A stretch of 64,000 nucleotides of DNA, taken from Tetrahymena elliotti 4EA. Taxonomy: Eukaryota; Ciliophora; Oligohymenophorea; Hymenostomatida; Tetrahymenidae. The stretch is from positions 1,319,068 through 1,383,067 of the forward strand of contig JH720304.1 of assembly GCA_000231825.2 (NCBI GenBank), in the 5' to 3' direction. Positions within the stretch are counted from its first letter, which is position 1. Each line of letters opens with the position of its first letter. The notes beneath the pieces are model-generated. The model saw nothing but the letters and a program-made list of their open reading frames with translations, was not told the origin of the DNA and searched no databases. Of this stretch, positions 35,565 to 48,091 are shown piece by piece. The position numbers and the translations under genes were made by a program.

Positions 35565-37289
35565 TCATAATAATTAGGCAGTCCAGTAAAGATACTTTAT
35601 ATAAAAAATCTTTAAAGTAAAAATATAAATTATAAAAAAATAGATTTTGCCTTTCTTTATCTTAAATTAGGTCAATTAAATTAAAAGTTCTCTTGGATTT
35701 TTTGTTTAAAATAGATATAAATTTTATTTATGATAAAATAAAAGGATTTTTATATCATAAAATCTTCTCAGTAATTAAAAATAAATTAAATACGCTGGTT
35801 AGGAGAAGATAGAGGATGATTAATCAGTTTTTTAAATTCTTGAGATGTGTTTTTGCATTTACTCTTCCTGTTTATGTTTTATGTTAAATTTTTTAACAGA
35901 TTTTTCTTCATGAAATCTAGAAGGATCTAAATGCTTAAATATTGGTACAAGATTATCTTTATTGAGGATTAAATGTTTATGAGTTATCATGCCTTAATCT
36001 CCCATATATCTTTTAAACGTAGGTTTTTCTTCTTTTAAAGATATTTTCTTTTTTTCTTCTAAATATTTGAAGCACCTTGTGATCATTGATCTGTACTATT
36101 CTATTTTTTTCCTTAGCTCTTTTTTTTCATAAAGATTCATATTCTCTTCTGCTTTAAGGAAACTCTCAACTCTGTTTTTTATAAGTAGACTATGCAAGAA
36201 TAAGACTGTTTTAAATTCATTTAGCATTTCAACCATGTCATGAATTTTTTCTGTCTCTGTTAATTTTACTATTTCACTTAATTTACTAAGCCTCTCCATC
36301 AGATACTTGAACTTTTTTTAAAGATCTTTTTGATCCTCCTCTTCAAGTCTAGACTCTTTTAATAAAAAATCTAAATACTCTGTTTCCTTATGACTACCAA
36401 CAGACTATTCTCTTTTATTTAAGCTATAATCATACATACTATGCCCTGATATGATTGTATTTTAAGAAGATTTAAACTCACCTTTGCTATTTGTTTGTTA
36501 ATAATACTAAACTTAGTGATTTTTTTTCTCATATTCTATTAAAGAAGTGTTAGCTATAAATAAGCTTTTGCTATCTTAGTTAATAAATTTTTATTCTATC
36601 TCTAGTAATCTGTGTAACAATGAGTTTTTTATATTTTTATTTAATACTTAATGCTACTACTCAGATAATAGCTTTTCACTTTTAAAAACAATTTCTTCAC
36701 TGCTGATTTAGATTATTTATAAATATTTATCAAGAAGATTTTCAATAAATTCTTTATTCTTTTCAGAGACAATTTAGCCATAATCTAAAATATTACTTAT
36801 CTACTGTATCAGTGTTGTAAATAAAATTATATTAACCTTGTTATCATCTATTTATTTCATCAAAAAATCTTTTTCAAATTGACTCATTTTAGGTTTGTTT
36901 TCTTTATAATCATCATTCGGCATCTATTAATACAATATCATATTGTTGAAATCAGATGCCATTTTCTTTAAAAATTTCATGATATAATCAATCGAAACTG
37001 TATTAGAGGGATTATATTTATCTTCAAATTCCATTTTTTCCATCCATTCCTTAATTACTTCATCCTCAATTTACTTTGTATGATCTTCAAATTTCTTACT
37101 TAACACCTAAAAATTAGGTTACAAAATGATACTTTTTTGATATTCTTTTTTTTGGATTCTCTAATTATAATTTGGCTGCTTGTAATAGCCATTAATTTGG
37201 TAAATCCACTCAACATATTTGCTCATTTCAGATTAAATTTTATTCTATTCTAGAAAAAGTATATTTCTAGCAATGAAGCTTTCATTCAT
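35565..37289 (-). CDS. Ciliate hypothetical, helical and charged protein
   Basis: Read from ATG 37289 (MNESFIARNILFLEQNK) as a single exon to TGA 35567-35565. The body is predicted-helical and charged, with coiled-coil-like segments (KQIEDEVIKEWMEKMEFED, ESRLEEEDQKDLQKKFKYL, ERLSKLSEIVKLTETEK, RVESFLKAEENMNLYEKK). It includes a conserved-looking HLDPSRFHEEKSVKKF near 35930. After about 35790 composition changes to Phe/Ile/Leu/Lys of low quality, so the last ~70 codons may be non-coding if a 3' intron exists. Upstream of the ATG the frame remains open for about 60 more codons with plausible residues (AIKIIDITQYFFWVIYQD), so a further 5' exon is possible. No known domain; perhaps a cytoskeletal or centrosomal coiled-coil protein. 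Confidence 0.6.
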
Positions 37290-38008
37290 TTTAATAGCTT
37301 AATCTTAATAAATTACCCAAAAAAAGTATTGTGTTATATCTATGATCTTGATTGCTGATTATTATTGATTAAATTATAATTTGCCCTAAAAAATTTTATT
37401 GGTATGTGTATCTCTAATTACAAATATATTTTTTTGTTAATTAAAAATATATAATTTTCAGCTTATTTACTGTTAAAGTATTAACTTCTATTTCTCATAA
37501 TAAAAGTAAAATAATAATCTTATGTAATTACATGTATCCCTACTTTACTTCAAGTATTTATTTCTGTAATATTAATAACAAACTTTCTTTTTACCATTAA
37601 AACATAACTATTTCATTCATTTATATTTTCTTTATTACTTGTAAATCAATAAAAAAAATAATAATTGAAATAAAATATTTATTTATATTTTTTCTCATTC
37701 TTATTTTAAACTTAAAAATATTTTAAAAACTAATTTTAAATATATTTTAATTTAATTAAGTCAAATTTTGAACGGACATTCCCTATCACTTATCTTTTTT
37801 ATGATCTATACTCTTTAAATTGATTTTTTTCAAATAAAATTGATCTATTAGAATATAAATATATGTTTTGATATAGAGAATTGAATGGCTAAACATGTTT
37901 TGAATTTATTAAATGACAATTTATGTAAAATAAATTGGGATAATATAAAAAATATATTCTTTTTTTATATTTATTTATAATTTTATTTTTTATATAGAGT
38001 TTTTTCAA
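37290..38008. other. Intergenic spacer
   Basis: A+T-rich. The first ~170 bases may carry an upstream exon of the preceding gene. Nothing else seen. Confidence 0.5.
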
Positions 38009-39688
38009 TCAATTTTATCCATTAATGTTTATGAAAGGCTTCTTAATAGACATGAAACTGTTATCAGTGTTAGAAATAGGTTCAGAAATATTCACTGGAT
38101 TAACTCTGGCTGAGTGGAAATGAGGTTAAGGGTGAATAACATGAACTTAGTGATGATTTTGATGGTGTTACTAAAAGGTTTGGTTGTAGTTTTATGTGGG
38201 AATTTAGTGAACATTATTTTAGTTTCCCTAAACAATTTAAGGAACAATATTCTAAATTTCGGGGTTAGTGGCAGCTTGTAAAACTATGTTTTGGTGAGCA
38301 TGGTCTTATTATTTTTATTCCTTTTCTTCTAAGTTTCTTGCAAGGTCAGCTCTTAAATCTTAGATTTTAAATGATTGATCATCAACACTGACTGAGAAAT
38401 CCTTCAAGTCAGTAGCAAATGTTTAGAGATAGAAAATGATGGAGTAAGTACCAATCCATTCAGCAACAGCAAGAGCCCATTTTTACTTTAAAGCTAAAAG
38501 AATGAGGAAGAAGAAAACGAGGTACCAAGCCTTAGCAAATAATTTCTTTCTGCTATAGCTGCTGTGATTGATGAATTAGGGGTTGAGTTTTCTGAGTTAT
38601 GTGCAAGTATGGAAGTTGACTTGAGTATAAATGCAAAGAAGAATGAAGAAAAATACTGCACAAGCACCATGGAATTGAGTTGGGATGTGTCCATCATCAA
38701 TAGTGGCAATAGTGAGACCATAGAAGAAGAATCCAACAAATGCATAAATATTCATCTTTTTGCTTACATGGACTACACCCATCAAGGCTTCAGATTGGGC
38801 TCTCAACCACCAATATTCAAAGACAAGCATTATCAACCAATAGAAAATGTTACATAGTAAACCAATTCTAAAGAAAATATTTTCAGGGTAATCAGTTCCT
38901 GCAGATGTAATCATACAAGGGAACCATTGTTAATGTCCTAAAGAGCAAGCTACAATGTACTATTTTTATAATAAAATGATATTTAATCATAAATTTTTGT
39001 TTTCATTAGAATAAATCAAATGTTATTTGGGTTTTTAAAGCTTTCATATTTTACTTAATATTTGTGGTAAAAAAGAGAAGGAAAGTGAGATATTTATTTT
39101 AATTGATTTATATTAGATTAAATAGAGATGTATGAAAATGTTAATATTTAGTTTATATAATGAGAGATTTAGATTATCAATTTGATGAGAAAATACCTTT
39201 TTTGTTTAAGATTTAGCTTATAAAAAAATCAAAAAAAGGCCAAAGATATGTAAATCAAACAAATTGAATTTTTAATTAAAATCAAAATAATCTGATAATG
39301 AATAAATATTATTTACTGTAATTAAGATAGCAAAAGCAGCTAAATAGCAACTTATGTTGACCATCAAGGAGACACTGAAGCCACCAACAACTTCATTTAA
39401 CTTTTTGATGATAGGGATGTAGTAAATAGGTTACTAGTGAACAACATAAACAGGGTTTTAACCAGCTTAAAGAATTTACTATCCTGATTATAGTAATTAA
39501 GTATTTTGAGGGACAAATTACTATTATAGCTACATAGGAGCAGCAGTCTACATCTCAATTTATTAGTAACCTTATTGAGGATGTTGAATAGGCTGCAATT
39601 AAGGATAATTGTGATTAGGTTGTTATTGGGGGTGGTTATTTTATGGATAATAATGAGGCGGAGTTTGGTGATTGATTTGTTGGTACAT
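38009..39688 (-). CDS. Frag1/DRAM/Sfk1-like multi-pass membrane protein
   Basis: Two exons (39688-39317, 38959-38009) around a 357-nt intron give 440 residues. The N-terminal ~95 residues are Gln/Pro/His-rich and cytosolic. Five or six membrane segments follow: VSLMVNISCYLAAFAILITY at the exon junction, IFFRIGLLCNIFYWLIMLVF, MNIYAFVGFFFYGLTIA, FHGACAVFFFILLCIYTQV, KAWYLVFFFLILLAL and EWIGTYSIIFYLQTFA. Between the first two, CSLGHQQWFPCMITSAGTDYP matches the conserved luminal loop of the family (..P.IS..G..PPE..FR). FHGACAVFFF corresponds to the conserved H..GA...F helix. Members include PGAP2/CWH43 N-region, DRAM1 and yeast Sfk1, acting on GPI-anchor lipids, autophagy or plasma-membrane phosphoinositides. 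The C-terminus is again His/Gln-rich. Confidence 0.82.
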
Positions 39689-41048
39689 TTTTTATCAACT
39701 TTTTGTTAATCAACTCTTTCTTTCCTAAATCTTAAGCTTAATTTTAATTGCTTTTGTTTTATTTATAAAACTTTTTGTGAAATCTAAATTTTTACTCATC
39801 AAATCTTGAAATTCTTTTACTAATTATCCTTTCAACCTCTAATTTTCAGAGTTGTCGCAATATTTGCTCTCACCTCAATTCCATGAATTTATTTTGAAAG
39901 GTCACAAAATTTAATATTCTGTAAACATATTTAAAGATTTATTTGTTCACTAAAATTTTACATTCTATCCTTCTTTCTTTTTAGTTATTTTTAAATTAAT
40001 AGCTGTTCTTCCATTTAGGTCTTTACATTTTTTATTATCTGCATAAAACCCTCTATTTATTTAATTACTCAAATAAATTGTCACTAAACATACAACATAT
40101 CAATCTTTTTATTTTGACTTAATCCATCATTTTTTAAATAATTAAATTTCATCAGTATTTTTTAAGTATTTTAAAAATTAGATAGAAATGATTTCAGAAA
40201 ATTTAGAATGAAATAAATGAGACTTAGAATTTATTTGTTTTATTGATAAAATAAATTTAAATAAATCTTAAATAGCTTATAAAATATAAAAAAAGCTTGA
40301 GAAAAACAATCTTTTCTCTTCTTTTTTAACTTTAAAATTATTTAACAAAAAAAATTAAAAATGTGAATTAAAATTTAATGAAAACTGTAAAATATTTGGT
40401 CAAAAAAAATAAATTTAAGTTATAATTGTTCATCTTTTCTACATTTTAAAGTTGATATTAATTGCCTCTTAGACAGTACTGTTTTAAGTATTATTAAAAG
40501 ATCTTAGAAATAATAGGTTTTTATTAAGTTTTGTGAAGGAAATACATTAAAAATTAAATAAAGGTTTTAATTTTATTTATGTTAGAAATTTACAATAAAT
40601 GTATTAATTCTTTTGAGATAAAAAAGACTTTTCTACAATTAGATTAATAAAAATTAAAAAAATTTATAATAGATATTTTACTAAAGTACACTAACCTTAC
40701 AAATACATAAAATGAATTTTGTGTAAGGTTTACATTTACTCAAAGTAATTCAAGAAATAAATTTTGAATGATTTTACTTTTTTTAATTAAATTGAGAAAG
40801 ACTTAATTTAGACAAAAATTTAAATAAAAATGTTATTATAAAGATTGATTATAAAAGAATTATGTGTAACTCATCTATCTGATTTACACAAAAAATCTTA
40901 GAAATAAAAGGTTTATTATAGACTAATTAATAAATATGTGTATATTTTTATACTATAAAAATGTTTATTACTGATAATATTATATATTAATTTTTTAAAG
41001 AAAGTTTCTAAGATTTTAGATCAATGATCAATTTTATTTTTACTTTCT
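39689..41048. other. Intergenic spacer
   Basis: A+T-rich 1.35 kb with no gene recognised on either strand. Confidence 0.55.
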
Positions 41049-42485
41049 TCAGCATCTTAAGAGAGAAGGAGCAAACTTTTCATAATTGGCAAAGAAACTA
41101 CCCATCAATTCAACAAGATAGTAGGTATCGATGATACCACAAGTTTCTCTGATAGAATGCATACCCCAAGTAGGAGCACCAATATCAACAGCCTTAATAC
41201 CACATCTAGAGGAGATGGCAGGACCAATAGTTGAACCACAAGGACTATCGTTTTTAACAATATAAGCTTGGAGGGGGACATTTACTAAATCTGCACAAGC
41301 CTTGATTAATGAGGCAGAGACAGAATCAGTTGTATATCTTTATTAAGGATTAATTTTCAATGCAATACCTTCGTTAATCTTAATTTTGTGATTTTCCTTG
41401 TGACGGTCTTCATAATTAGGGTGGACAGAGTGACCGACATCACATGAAAGAAGGAAAGAGTTTAAGAACATCTTTTGGAGATCATCCTTTGAGAGAGGAG
41501 AAGATTGTGATTGAGATAAAATTCCCCAGATTCTTTCCATAGCAGATAAAAGAACATTACTTGCTGCACCTTAGAAACTTACTGAACCACATTCTTCGTG
41601 GTCATAGAGATTAATCATAGAAATGTTGCTTGTATTAATTAATTAATCTAAATATTTAGGGTCTCCAATAGCTCTAATACAAGCCCAAGAAGAGAAGAGG
41701 TTATCTAATCTAGGAGAGCTTACAAATTCCTTATTTAAACCTAAAAATGCAGAAGGTTAGACATCAGAGAAACATAAATCGACATCATAAATGTTATCAA
41801 CTGAAACACCAGTCTTTTCTTAGATATCTAATAATAAACCAGCATAGTGATTATTTTTCAAAGGAGCATTCTTAACATCATCTTCAGTCTTAGCTTTTCC
41901 AGTAAGAGTTTCATAGACGATAGAAGATAAAATTGGCTTCAAATTAGTTTCGAGATTAGGAGAAAAACTAGTTAATTCAGTACCAGATTGAAGATGGATA
42001 CAGAGATTAGGAACCTTCAAAATAGGGCCATCACTTTAATAGAGAGTAGTCTTATATTAATCTCTATCTTTATAAACAACTCTACCAGCAAGTTGTAAAT
42101 CTCTATCAAACCATGTGTGCCACAAAGCGCCACCGTAAATGTGAACACAAGTTTAACGGAAGTTAAGCTTATCAATTTTGCTCACAGGAGCGAGTCTCAA
42201 AGCAGGAGAGTCAGTGTGAGCACCAATAACTTTGAATCCAGCATTAGAAGCATTAAAATTTTTACCAACAACAAAAGCAATAAGAGTAGAGTTAGATCTG
42301 ATGTAAAAATATTTACCACCTTTTTCTAAGCTCCAATTATCAGCTTCATAAAGTTGGGTGAAACCAAACTTCAAAAGTCTCTAACGACCTTCTTCAACAA
42401 CGTGGTAAGGAGAAATACCCTTGTTAATGAAGTTAATCATATCCTAAGCGCATTCTCTTGAAACAGCATCAATATCGATATTCAT
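41049..42485 (-). CDS. Aspartyl aminopeptidase (M18), downstream tandem copy
   Basis: A single exon of 478 residues (ATG 42485-42483, TGA 41051-41049), the usual length for eukaryotic aspartyl aminopeptidases (~475). M18 signatures in order: [29 protein letters not shown] with the first metal His, the [15 protein letters not shown] block, [12 protein letters not shown] with the bridging Asp, [16 protein letters not shown] with the catalytic and ligand glutamates, [23 protein letters not shown] and [11 protein letters not shown] with the last metal His. It should release N-terminal Asp/Glu from peptides in the cytosol as a Zn2+-dependent dodecamer. All active-site positions look intact. Lies 0.9 kb downstream of a paralogue on the same strand. 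Confidence 0.96.
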
Positions 42486-43362
42486 TTTATCAGAAAGATT
42501 ATTTATTTACTTTATCTTAAAAATATGATTTAATTAATAATTTATTTTGATTTGATTTCTTTAATTATATTTTAAAGAATCTAAAGACATTAATTTTGCT
42601 AACCAGCTATAACAATCAAATAAATTATTCTGCTTTTAGAAATTTATTTGTAAATTCTTTTTTATTACTCATATCATATTTTCTTTTATATACAAATTTC
42701 ATACAAAACAATTTATTCATCAATCAATATGTGAATACATGAATTAATATGAATTTTCTTTTTTTTACTTTTAGAAAAAATTATTAAAGTTTTCCAACTT
42801 GCTTTGATTTTTAAAGTATTTGGTTTAATGAATTACTTATCTAAAAGTGATCAAAAAATAATGAATTATTATCTTTTTATATAATATTTAGATGAATTAC
42901 TCAGCAGAAAGCGATCTAAAAATAATCAAATAATCTATCTATCAAATTCAACTAAGAATTGCATATATTTTTAAAATATTGGATAGAAAGCTCAGCAGAA
43001 AGTGACCAAAAAATAATGAATTAATACATCAATTAATTAATAATGACTAGTAAGTAAAGAGAAGAATTAATAATCTCTTCTTTTTTTGGTATCTTAAACA
43101 CAATTTTATTTTTATTTTTATTTGACATATTTTAATGAAATTTAGTTTAATTAATTACTTATCGATTTTATAGTGTATCAATTAAAATAAAAAGATCATC
43201 AGATTGAGTGTAAATTTGTGTAGAAATTAGAAAATATATTAGGCTTACAAACAAATAAATGAAAGAATGAATGAATAAATAAGCATAATATAATTAATAA
43301 CTAAATGCCACACAGATATGAAAAATAGTTCAAATTTTTATATTAGTATTAAAGGTTTGTTT
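42486..43362. other. Spacer between the tandem aminopeptidase genes
   Basis: A+T-rich region holding the promoter of the downstream copy and the 3' flank of the upstream copy. It contains the three-fold degenerate repeat listed separately. Confidence 0.6.
42826..43035 (+). repeat. Three degenerate copies of a ~30-bp element
   Basis: A motif close to GAAAGTGATCAAAAAATAAT recurs near 42846 (AAAAGTGATCAAAAAATAAT), 42908 (GAAAGCGATCTAAAAATAAT) and 42997 (GAAAGTGACCAAAAAATAAT). The last two are preceded by CTCAGCA, and copies one and two are preceded at a short distance by TGAATTACT. Spacing is about 60 and 90 bases, all in the same orientation. Confidence 0.75.
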
Positions 43363-44793
43363 TCAGCATTAGAGAAGAGTAGGAGCAATACTTTCGTAAT
43401 GTAAGAAGAAACCAGCCATTAATTCAACATAGTAGTAAGAATCAACAACACCACAAGTTTCTCTAATGGAGTGCATACCCCATTGAGGAGCACCAATATC
43501 GCAAGCTTTAATACCAGTATTAGGTGAAACAATAGGACCAATAGTTGATCCACAAGGACTGTCGTTCTTAACAACGAATTCTTAGATGGGAACTTGAGCC
43601 TTAGAAGCTACAGATTTAATGAGAGAAGAACTGACGGAATCAGTAGTATATCTTTGGTTGTGGTTAATCTTCAAACCAATACCTTCGTTGATCTTAATAC
43701 GGTGATTTTCTTTATGCTTTTCAGGGTAATTGGGGTGAATAGAGTGAGCCATATCAGCAGAAACAAAGAAAGAGTTAATATAAGTTTTGTGGAGAGAATC
43801 AACATCTACATTAGTTTAAGTGGAAGAAAGTAACTTAAAAATTCTATCAATGGTTTAAGTAAGAAGAGTGCTTGCAGCTCCCTAGAAAGATTCAGAACCA
43901 CATTCTTCATGATCGAAGAGACAGATTAAATTAATGTATGATGAATTTTCAATTTCCTTATTAACTTCAGGCTTAGTTAAAGCAACCAAAGCAGCCCAAG
44001 AAGAGAAGAGATTATCAAGACGAGGAGATGAAATGAATTCTTCATTAATACCAACAACTGTGGCAGGGTGGGAATCAGCAAAGCAAAAATCTAAATCAAT
44101 AATATTGTCAACGGAAATACCAGTCTTTTTGGAAATATCAAGTAATAGTCCAGCATAGTGATTGTTCTTCAAAGGAGAGTTTGAAACGGTATCCTAAGAG
44201 ACAACAGTATTGGAAAGCTTTTCATAAACTTCACTGGAGAGAACAGGCTTCAAATGAGTTTCAGTATTGGGAGCAAACTTTCCTCTTTCTTCTTAAGGAG
44301 TTAAGTGAATGGCTAAGTTAGGAATTTTAAGAATAGGACGCTCACTGTTGTATAAAGTAGTCTTATATTCACCTTCGGCAGTTTTGTAAACAACTCTGCC
44401 AGCAAGAACAAGATCTCTATCGAACCAAGTGTGCCATAAACCGCCACCATAAGTGCAAACGCAAGTTTGACGGAAGTTTTGGTTAGAAGCTTGACTCAAA
44501 GGAGCAAGTCTCAAACAAGGTGAATCAGTGTGAGCACCAACAATCTTAAAACCTGTGTTGTTAGCATCGAATTTCTTACCAACAGTGAAAGCAAGTAAAG
44601 TGCTATTTGAACGGATCAAATAATATTTTCCTCCAGGAACTAATTTCCAGTTTTAACCTTCATGAAGTTGGGTGAATCCAACCTTATCAAGTCTTTCCTT
44701 TGATTCTTAAACAACATGGTAAGGAGATAAACCCTTGTTAACAAAATTCAAGAAATCTCCTGTTAAATGTCTAGCTTTTTCGACTACGCTCAT
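43363..44793 (-). CDS. Aspartyl aminopeptidase (M18), upstream tandem copy
   Basis: A single exon of 476 residues (ATG 44793, starting MSVVEKARHL; TGA 43365-43363). It shows the same M18 landmarks as its neighbour: [103 protein letters not shown] and [11 protein letters not shown]. The copies are clearly paralogous but have diverged at many positions, for example VGHS against MAHS next to the metal-binding Asp. Both use more C- and G-ending codons than nearby hypothetical genes, suggesting good expression. Substrate preference for acidic N-terminal residues is inferred from the family. Confidence 0.96.
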
Positions 44794-45898
44794 TTATAAT
44801 TCCTATTATTTTTTGATAATCTTTTTGAAAATGTGAAAATTTTAATTTATTTAGTTAATTTTTGTTATTTCGTTTTAGAAAGATTCTTTTTTCTATTTGA
44901 AGAATAAAATGCAGAATCGGAAAGCTAAAATCTTTATTATTCTTATCGCATTCACCAAAATAATATCTCATATCTTTCTAATCTCAATCAATTGCAAAAA
45001 TTAAAATCTGTCATTTTTACCATATTATTGCTAAAAAATTGTCTAAAAAACATCAAAAACATTACAAAATATCTTATTATCTTCTTTTTATTACAAAATA
45101 AATAGTTTTTAATAAAATTAAATAGATTATTTAGTCTTTAAATAAATTATCAAAATTACAAAGTAAAAATAAGATTGGTAGAATTTAAAAATTGAATTTA
45201 TTTTTATCATTTGTATTTTTTTACTTGATATCTAACAAATAATAAAATTAAATTTTAAGTCATTTTCTTAAATAATCAAGAACCCTTTTGAATGTATAAT
45301 TGAAAAAATTATGTTTATTTTCATATAAAATGTTTATTTATTATTAAATATCATTAGTAAAAGTAATATCTTTCATTTTGCTCTTGATTGCTCATTCTTT
45401 TAATAAATAGACACTTTAAAATTAATATTTTTATTTAAAAAATAAGATTCATAAAATAAATTTTTGAAAGAAAATGAGTTATGTTTAATGCTTAATTACT
45501 TATTTATTTGATAAATAAATTTAAATCTTAAAGGAGATTTTTGATAAAACTATTAAAAATGTGTTTTTATTAACTTAAAACAATAAAATTAAAGGATTTT
45601 TTTGTTAAATATTAAAAAAACGAAGTAAAGATAAATTAAGTTTGAAAAGAATAAAATATTTATATTTTGATTTAGCAAATTTAGTTAATCTTATAAAATT
45701 TTTAATTAAAATATAACATATTTGTTAACTTCAAATTTAAATAATTAATATATCACCAACTTTATCATTTTAAAAGGAACATCTAATTTATGGATAAGCA
45801 AAGAATTAGAAAATTTTAAATGCATAATTTTAATATGATCTACTTTGTTATAAGTTAAACAGATAATATTCTCTTTGGATTAAAGAAAAAGTGGATAT
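44794..45898. other. Intergenic spacer
   Basis: A+T-rich 1.1 kb. No gene or other structure recognised. Confidence 0.55.
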
Positions 45899-47152
45899 TC
45901 ATTCAATATAAATTTCTTTATATAATTATTGTTCTTATTTTCTTTTTAATTAAATAGATTTTTTTGATCTTAAATCTTGAAATAGATCAGGGTAGAATTT
46001 TTCTAAGAATATTTCACTTTGGATTACATAATCTATAGTTAAAATTTCAGCAATATCTGGATCTAGTTCTATTTTTTCTCTTTTTTACCTAATATCTAAT
46101 ACCTATTTAATTCTATCAGCAGATAAATCAAACTTAGAAAATAGCATTATATAATCATATTTTGAAGCCCATGAAGGTCTTCCTTCCCAGTAAACTACTT
46201 CAAGCATTTCTTTGACAGGAATCTTAATATTATCAAAAGTTTTTAAATGAGTATCACAAAATTTAAAATTATTTCCATTTGTAAAAATATCTAGAATTTC
46301 TAATAAGTCCTACAATCTGTTTTTACCTAGAGTACTTTAAAACCCACTTCCTTGATGAATAATTAATTACTCATATTATGTAGGCTCAATACCTATTAAA
46401 CTCAAAATTGCAAGAGAAATGGATTTTCTATCAAATTTTATATCAAGATTTTTCACATCAATTGTAAATAGTTAATAAGTGTAAAAATAATAACCCTATT
46501 AATATTAATCCTTAGTATACTCTTCCACATAATTTAAAAAGTTTTGATTGGCCTATTATAACTCCTCTTCTATAATTAATTTTAAGTCAAGCTTCATTTT
46601 AAGATATTTTAAATGCTCTGTTTACTACTAAGCAATTACTTAATATTTAGTAAGTTCAGTACATAGTTTTTGATAGTCTGCCAAAGTATTCTTTCTGAAA
46701 TGGTCAATTAAAAAATTAAAGTCAGTAATTCCACTACAACCTTTGCAATTAAAATTAATTTAAATTTCATCTTTTATAAGAAACCTCTCAACAGATTAAA
46801 ATTCAACCAATGCTCCAGAGGAATCTATCAAATCAAAATCAAAAGGATTTGAATAGTCCTTATAAATTGTCTCTACCTCTTGGTATCCGAATAACAAATA
46901 TTTATGATTTAGGCTTAATTATTTTGGTAATATTGGAACCATTTCAAATATTTTCTTAACATATCCTTTTAAAGGATTCTTTCTACTTTTTAAAATTTAC
47001 TTATGAACCTTTAATGGAACTAGTTTCAAATTTTAATCATCTTAATTTTATTGCTATTCATTTTCTGAATTAAGAGAATTTGTAGAACTAATTATAAAAT
47101 TTTGATTTACATTTGATACAGTTTAATTTTTAAATTGAATTTCTATCTCCAT
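45899..47152 (-). CDS. Ciliate hypothetical protein, intronless
   Basis: A single exon of 417 residues from ATG 47152 (MEIEIQFKNQTVS) to TGA 45901-45899. Composition is protein-like throughout. Notable parts are NPLKGYVKKIFEMVPILPK, FGYQEVETIYKDYSNPFDFD, a Cys pair in NCKGCSGITDFNFLIDHFRK (CxxC with a later His, perhaps a small zinc site), a helical middle (EHLKYLKMKLDLKLIIEEE), FDRKSISLAILSLIGIE and a C-terminal VVYWEGRPSWASKYDYIML followed by ELDPDIAEILTIDYVIQ. I do not recognise a family. It sits next to a frameshifted pseudogene on the same strand, but I saw no convincing similarity between them. Confidence 0.72.
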
Positions 47153-47249
47153 ATTATTCTTATTTTTGATAAAAACAAAATTTTTTAATGCTGCTTATCT
47201 ATTTTTGATAATTAATTTTCATAGAAATATAATTTCGAAGAAGAAATAA

Positions 47250-48091
47250 TAATTATTTATTTAATTTTTTAAAGAAATTGAAAGATTTTTTCAATTCTAC
47301 TTAATTCTGATCTCTAATATTTTCCATTGATTTATTAATGTATTTTGGAATTATTTGAGCTTAAAGTACTCCTTCATCCTAATATTATTTGATAGAACTA
47401 ATAATTTGAGTAATCCTCTTTTTAATTAAGGTTAACTATTGCATCTCTTTTTATAATTAATTCAAGAGAAATAAATAATTCAAAAGCAAATTTAACAATT
47501 TAAATTATAATCTATAAACTAATTAATATCCATATCTGTAAATTAATTAAGAACTTATTATTCTATTAAATTTATATCCTAAAAATTACAATTTTTAGAA
47601 AATTTCATCAATAAATTCTAGTTTTAAAAACTTTCTATCTAGTTTTGAGAGTTTAGTTAAGAGTCCATGATTTAAAATTTGTGTTGAGATTATTCGATTA
47701 AACAGATTCCCTATTTTAAAATCATTGATTGGTCAAAATCAGTATAAAGTTTATCTAAAAATACCTCATCTTAATCCTATCTATAAACCAAAATTTAATT
47801 ATCTCTTTTACCTTGAGAATTTATTCAATATTTTGTATTTACTCTTAGAATAAGTAATCTTTTCTACCTATTCAAAACAAAGTGTGTAATATAACATTTT
47901 TAATTATTTCTATAAAAATAATCCATCAAAATTTTTTTATCTTCATTAAATAAAAAAAAGGAAAATCATTAGAGCAGAGCTGATAATTATGCTCTAATTA
48001 ATTAGTATTTTTTAGTATAAAATTAGTAATTTTTACAGCTCCATCACTATTTGAAGAGAGGATCAATTATTTTTGGATTCTCTTAATTCAT
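47250..48091 (-). pseudogene. Multiply frameshifted hypothetical gene
   Basis: Reading from ATG 48091 gives MNQENPKIIDPL and then a TGA. Protein-like sequence continues in other frames: SSNSDGAVKITNFILKNT, SNDFPFF, then after a T-run KKILMDYFYRNNQKCYITHF and LNRQKRLLILRVNTKY. That frame meets an in-frame TGA at about 47830 and continues as GKRDNQILVYRQDQDEVFLD and DQSMILKQGICLIEQ. A last shift gives KKRITQIISSIKQYQDEG and QIIPKYINKSMENIRDQ. At least three frame changes plus one nonsense codon cannot be explained by introns of normal size, so I call it a pseudogene. Two changes fall at homopolymers, so sequencing error is an alternative for those. Family unknown. Confidence 0.6.

Noticed and set aside
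38564..38857. Plus-strand frame of 97 codons with ordinary composition
   Set aside because: Antisense of the Frag1/DRAM-like membrane protein, whose opposite-strand frame has clear membrane helices and family loops.
42117..42329. Plus-strand Ser/Thr/Asn-rich frame in the aminopeptidase gene
   Set aside because: Shadow of conserved M18 coding sequence on the minus strand.
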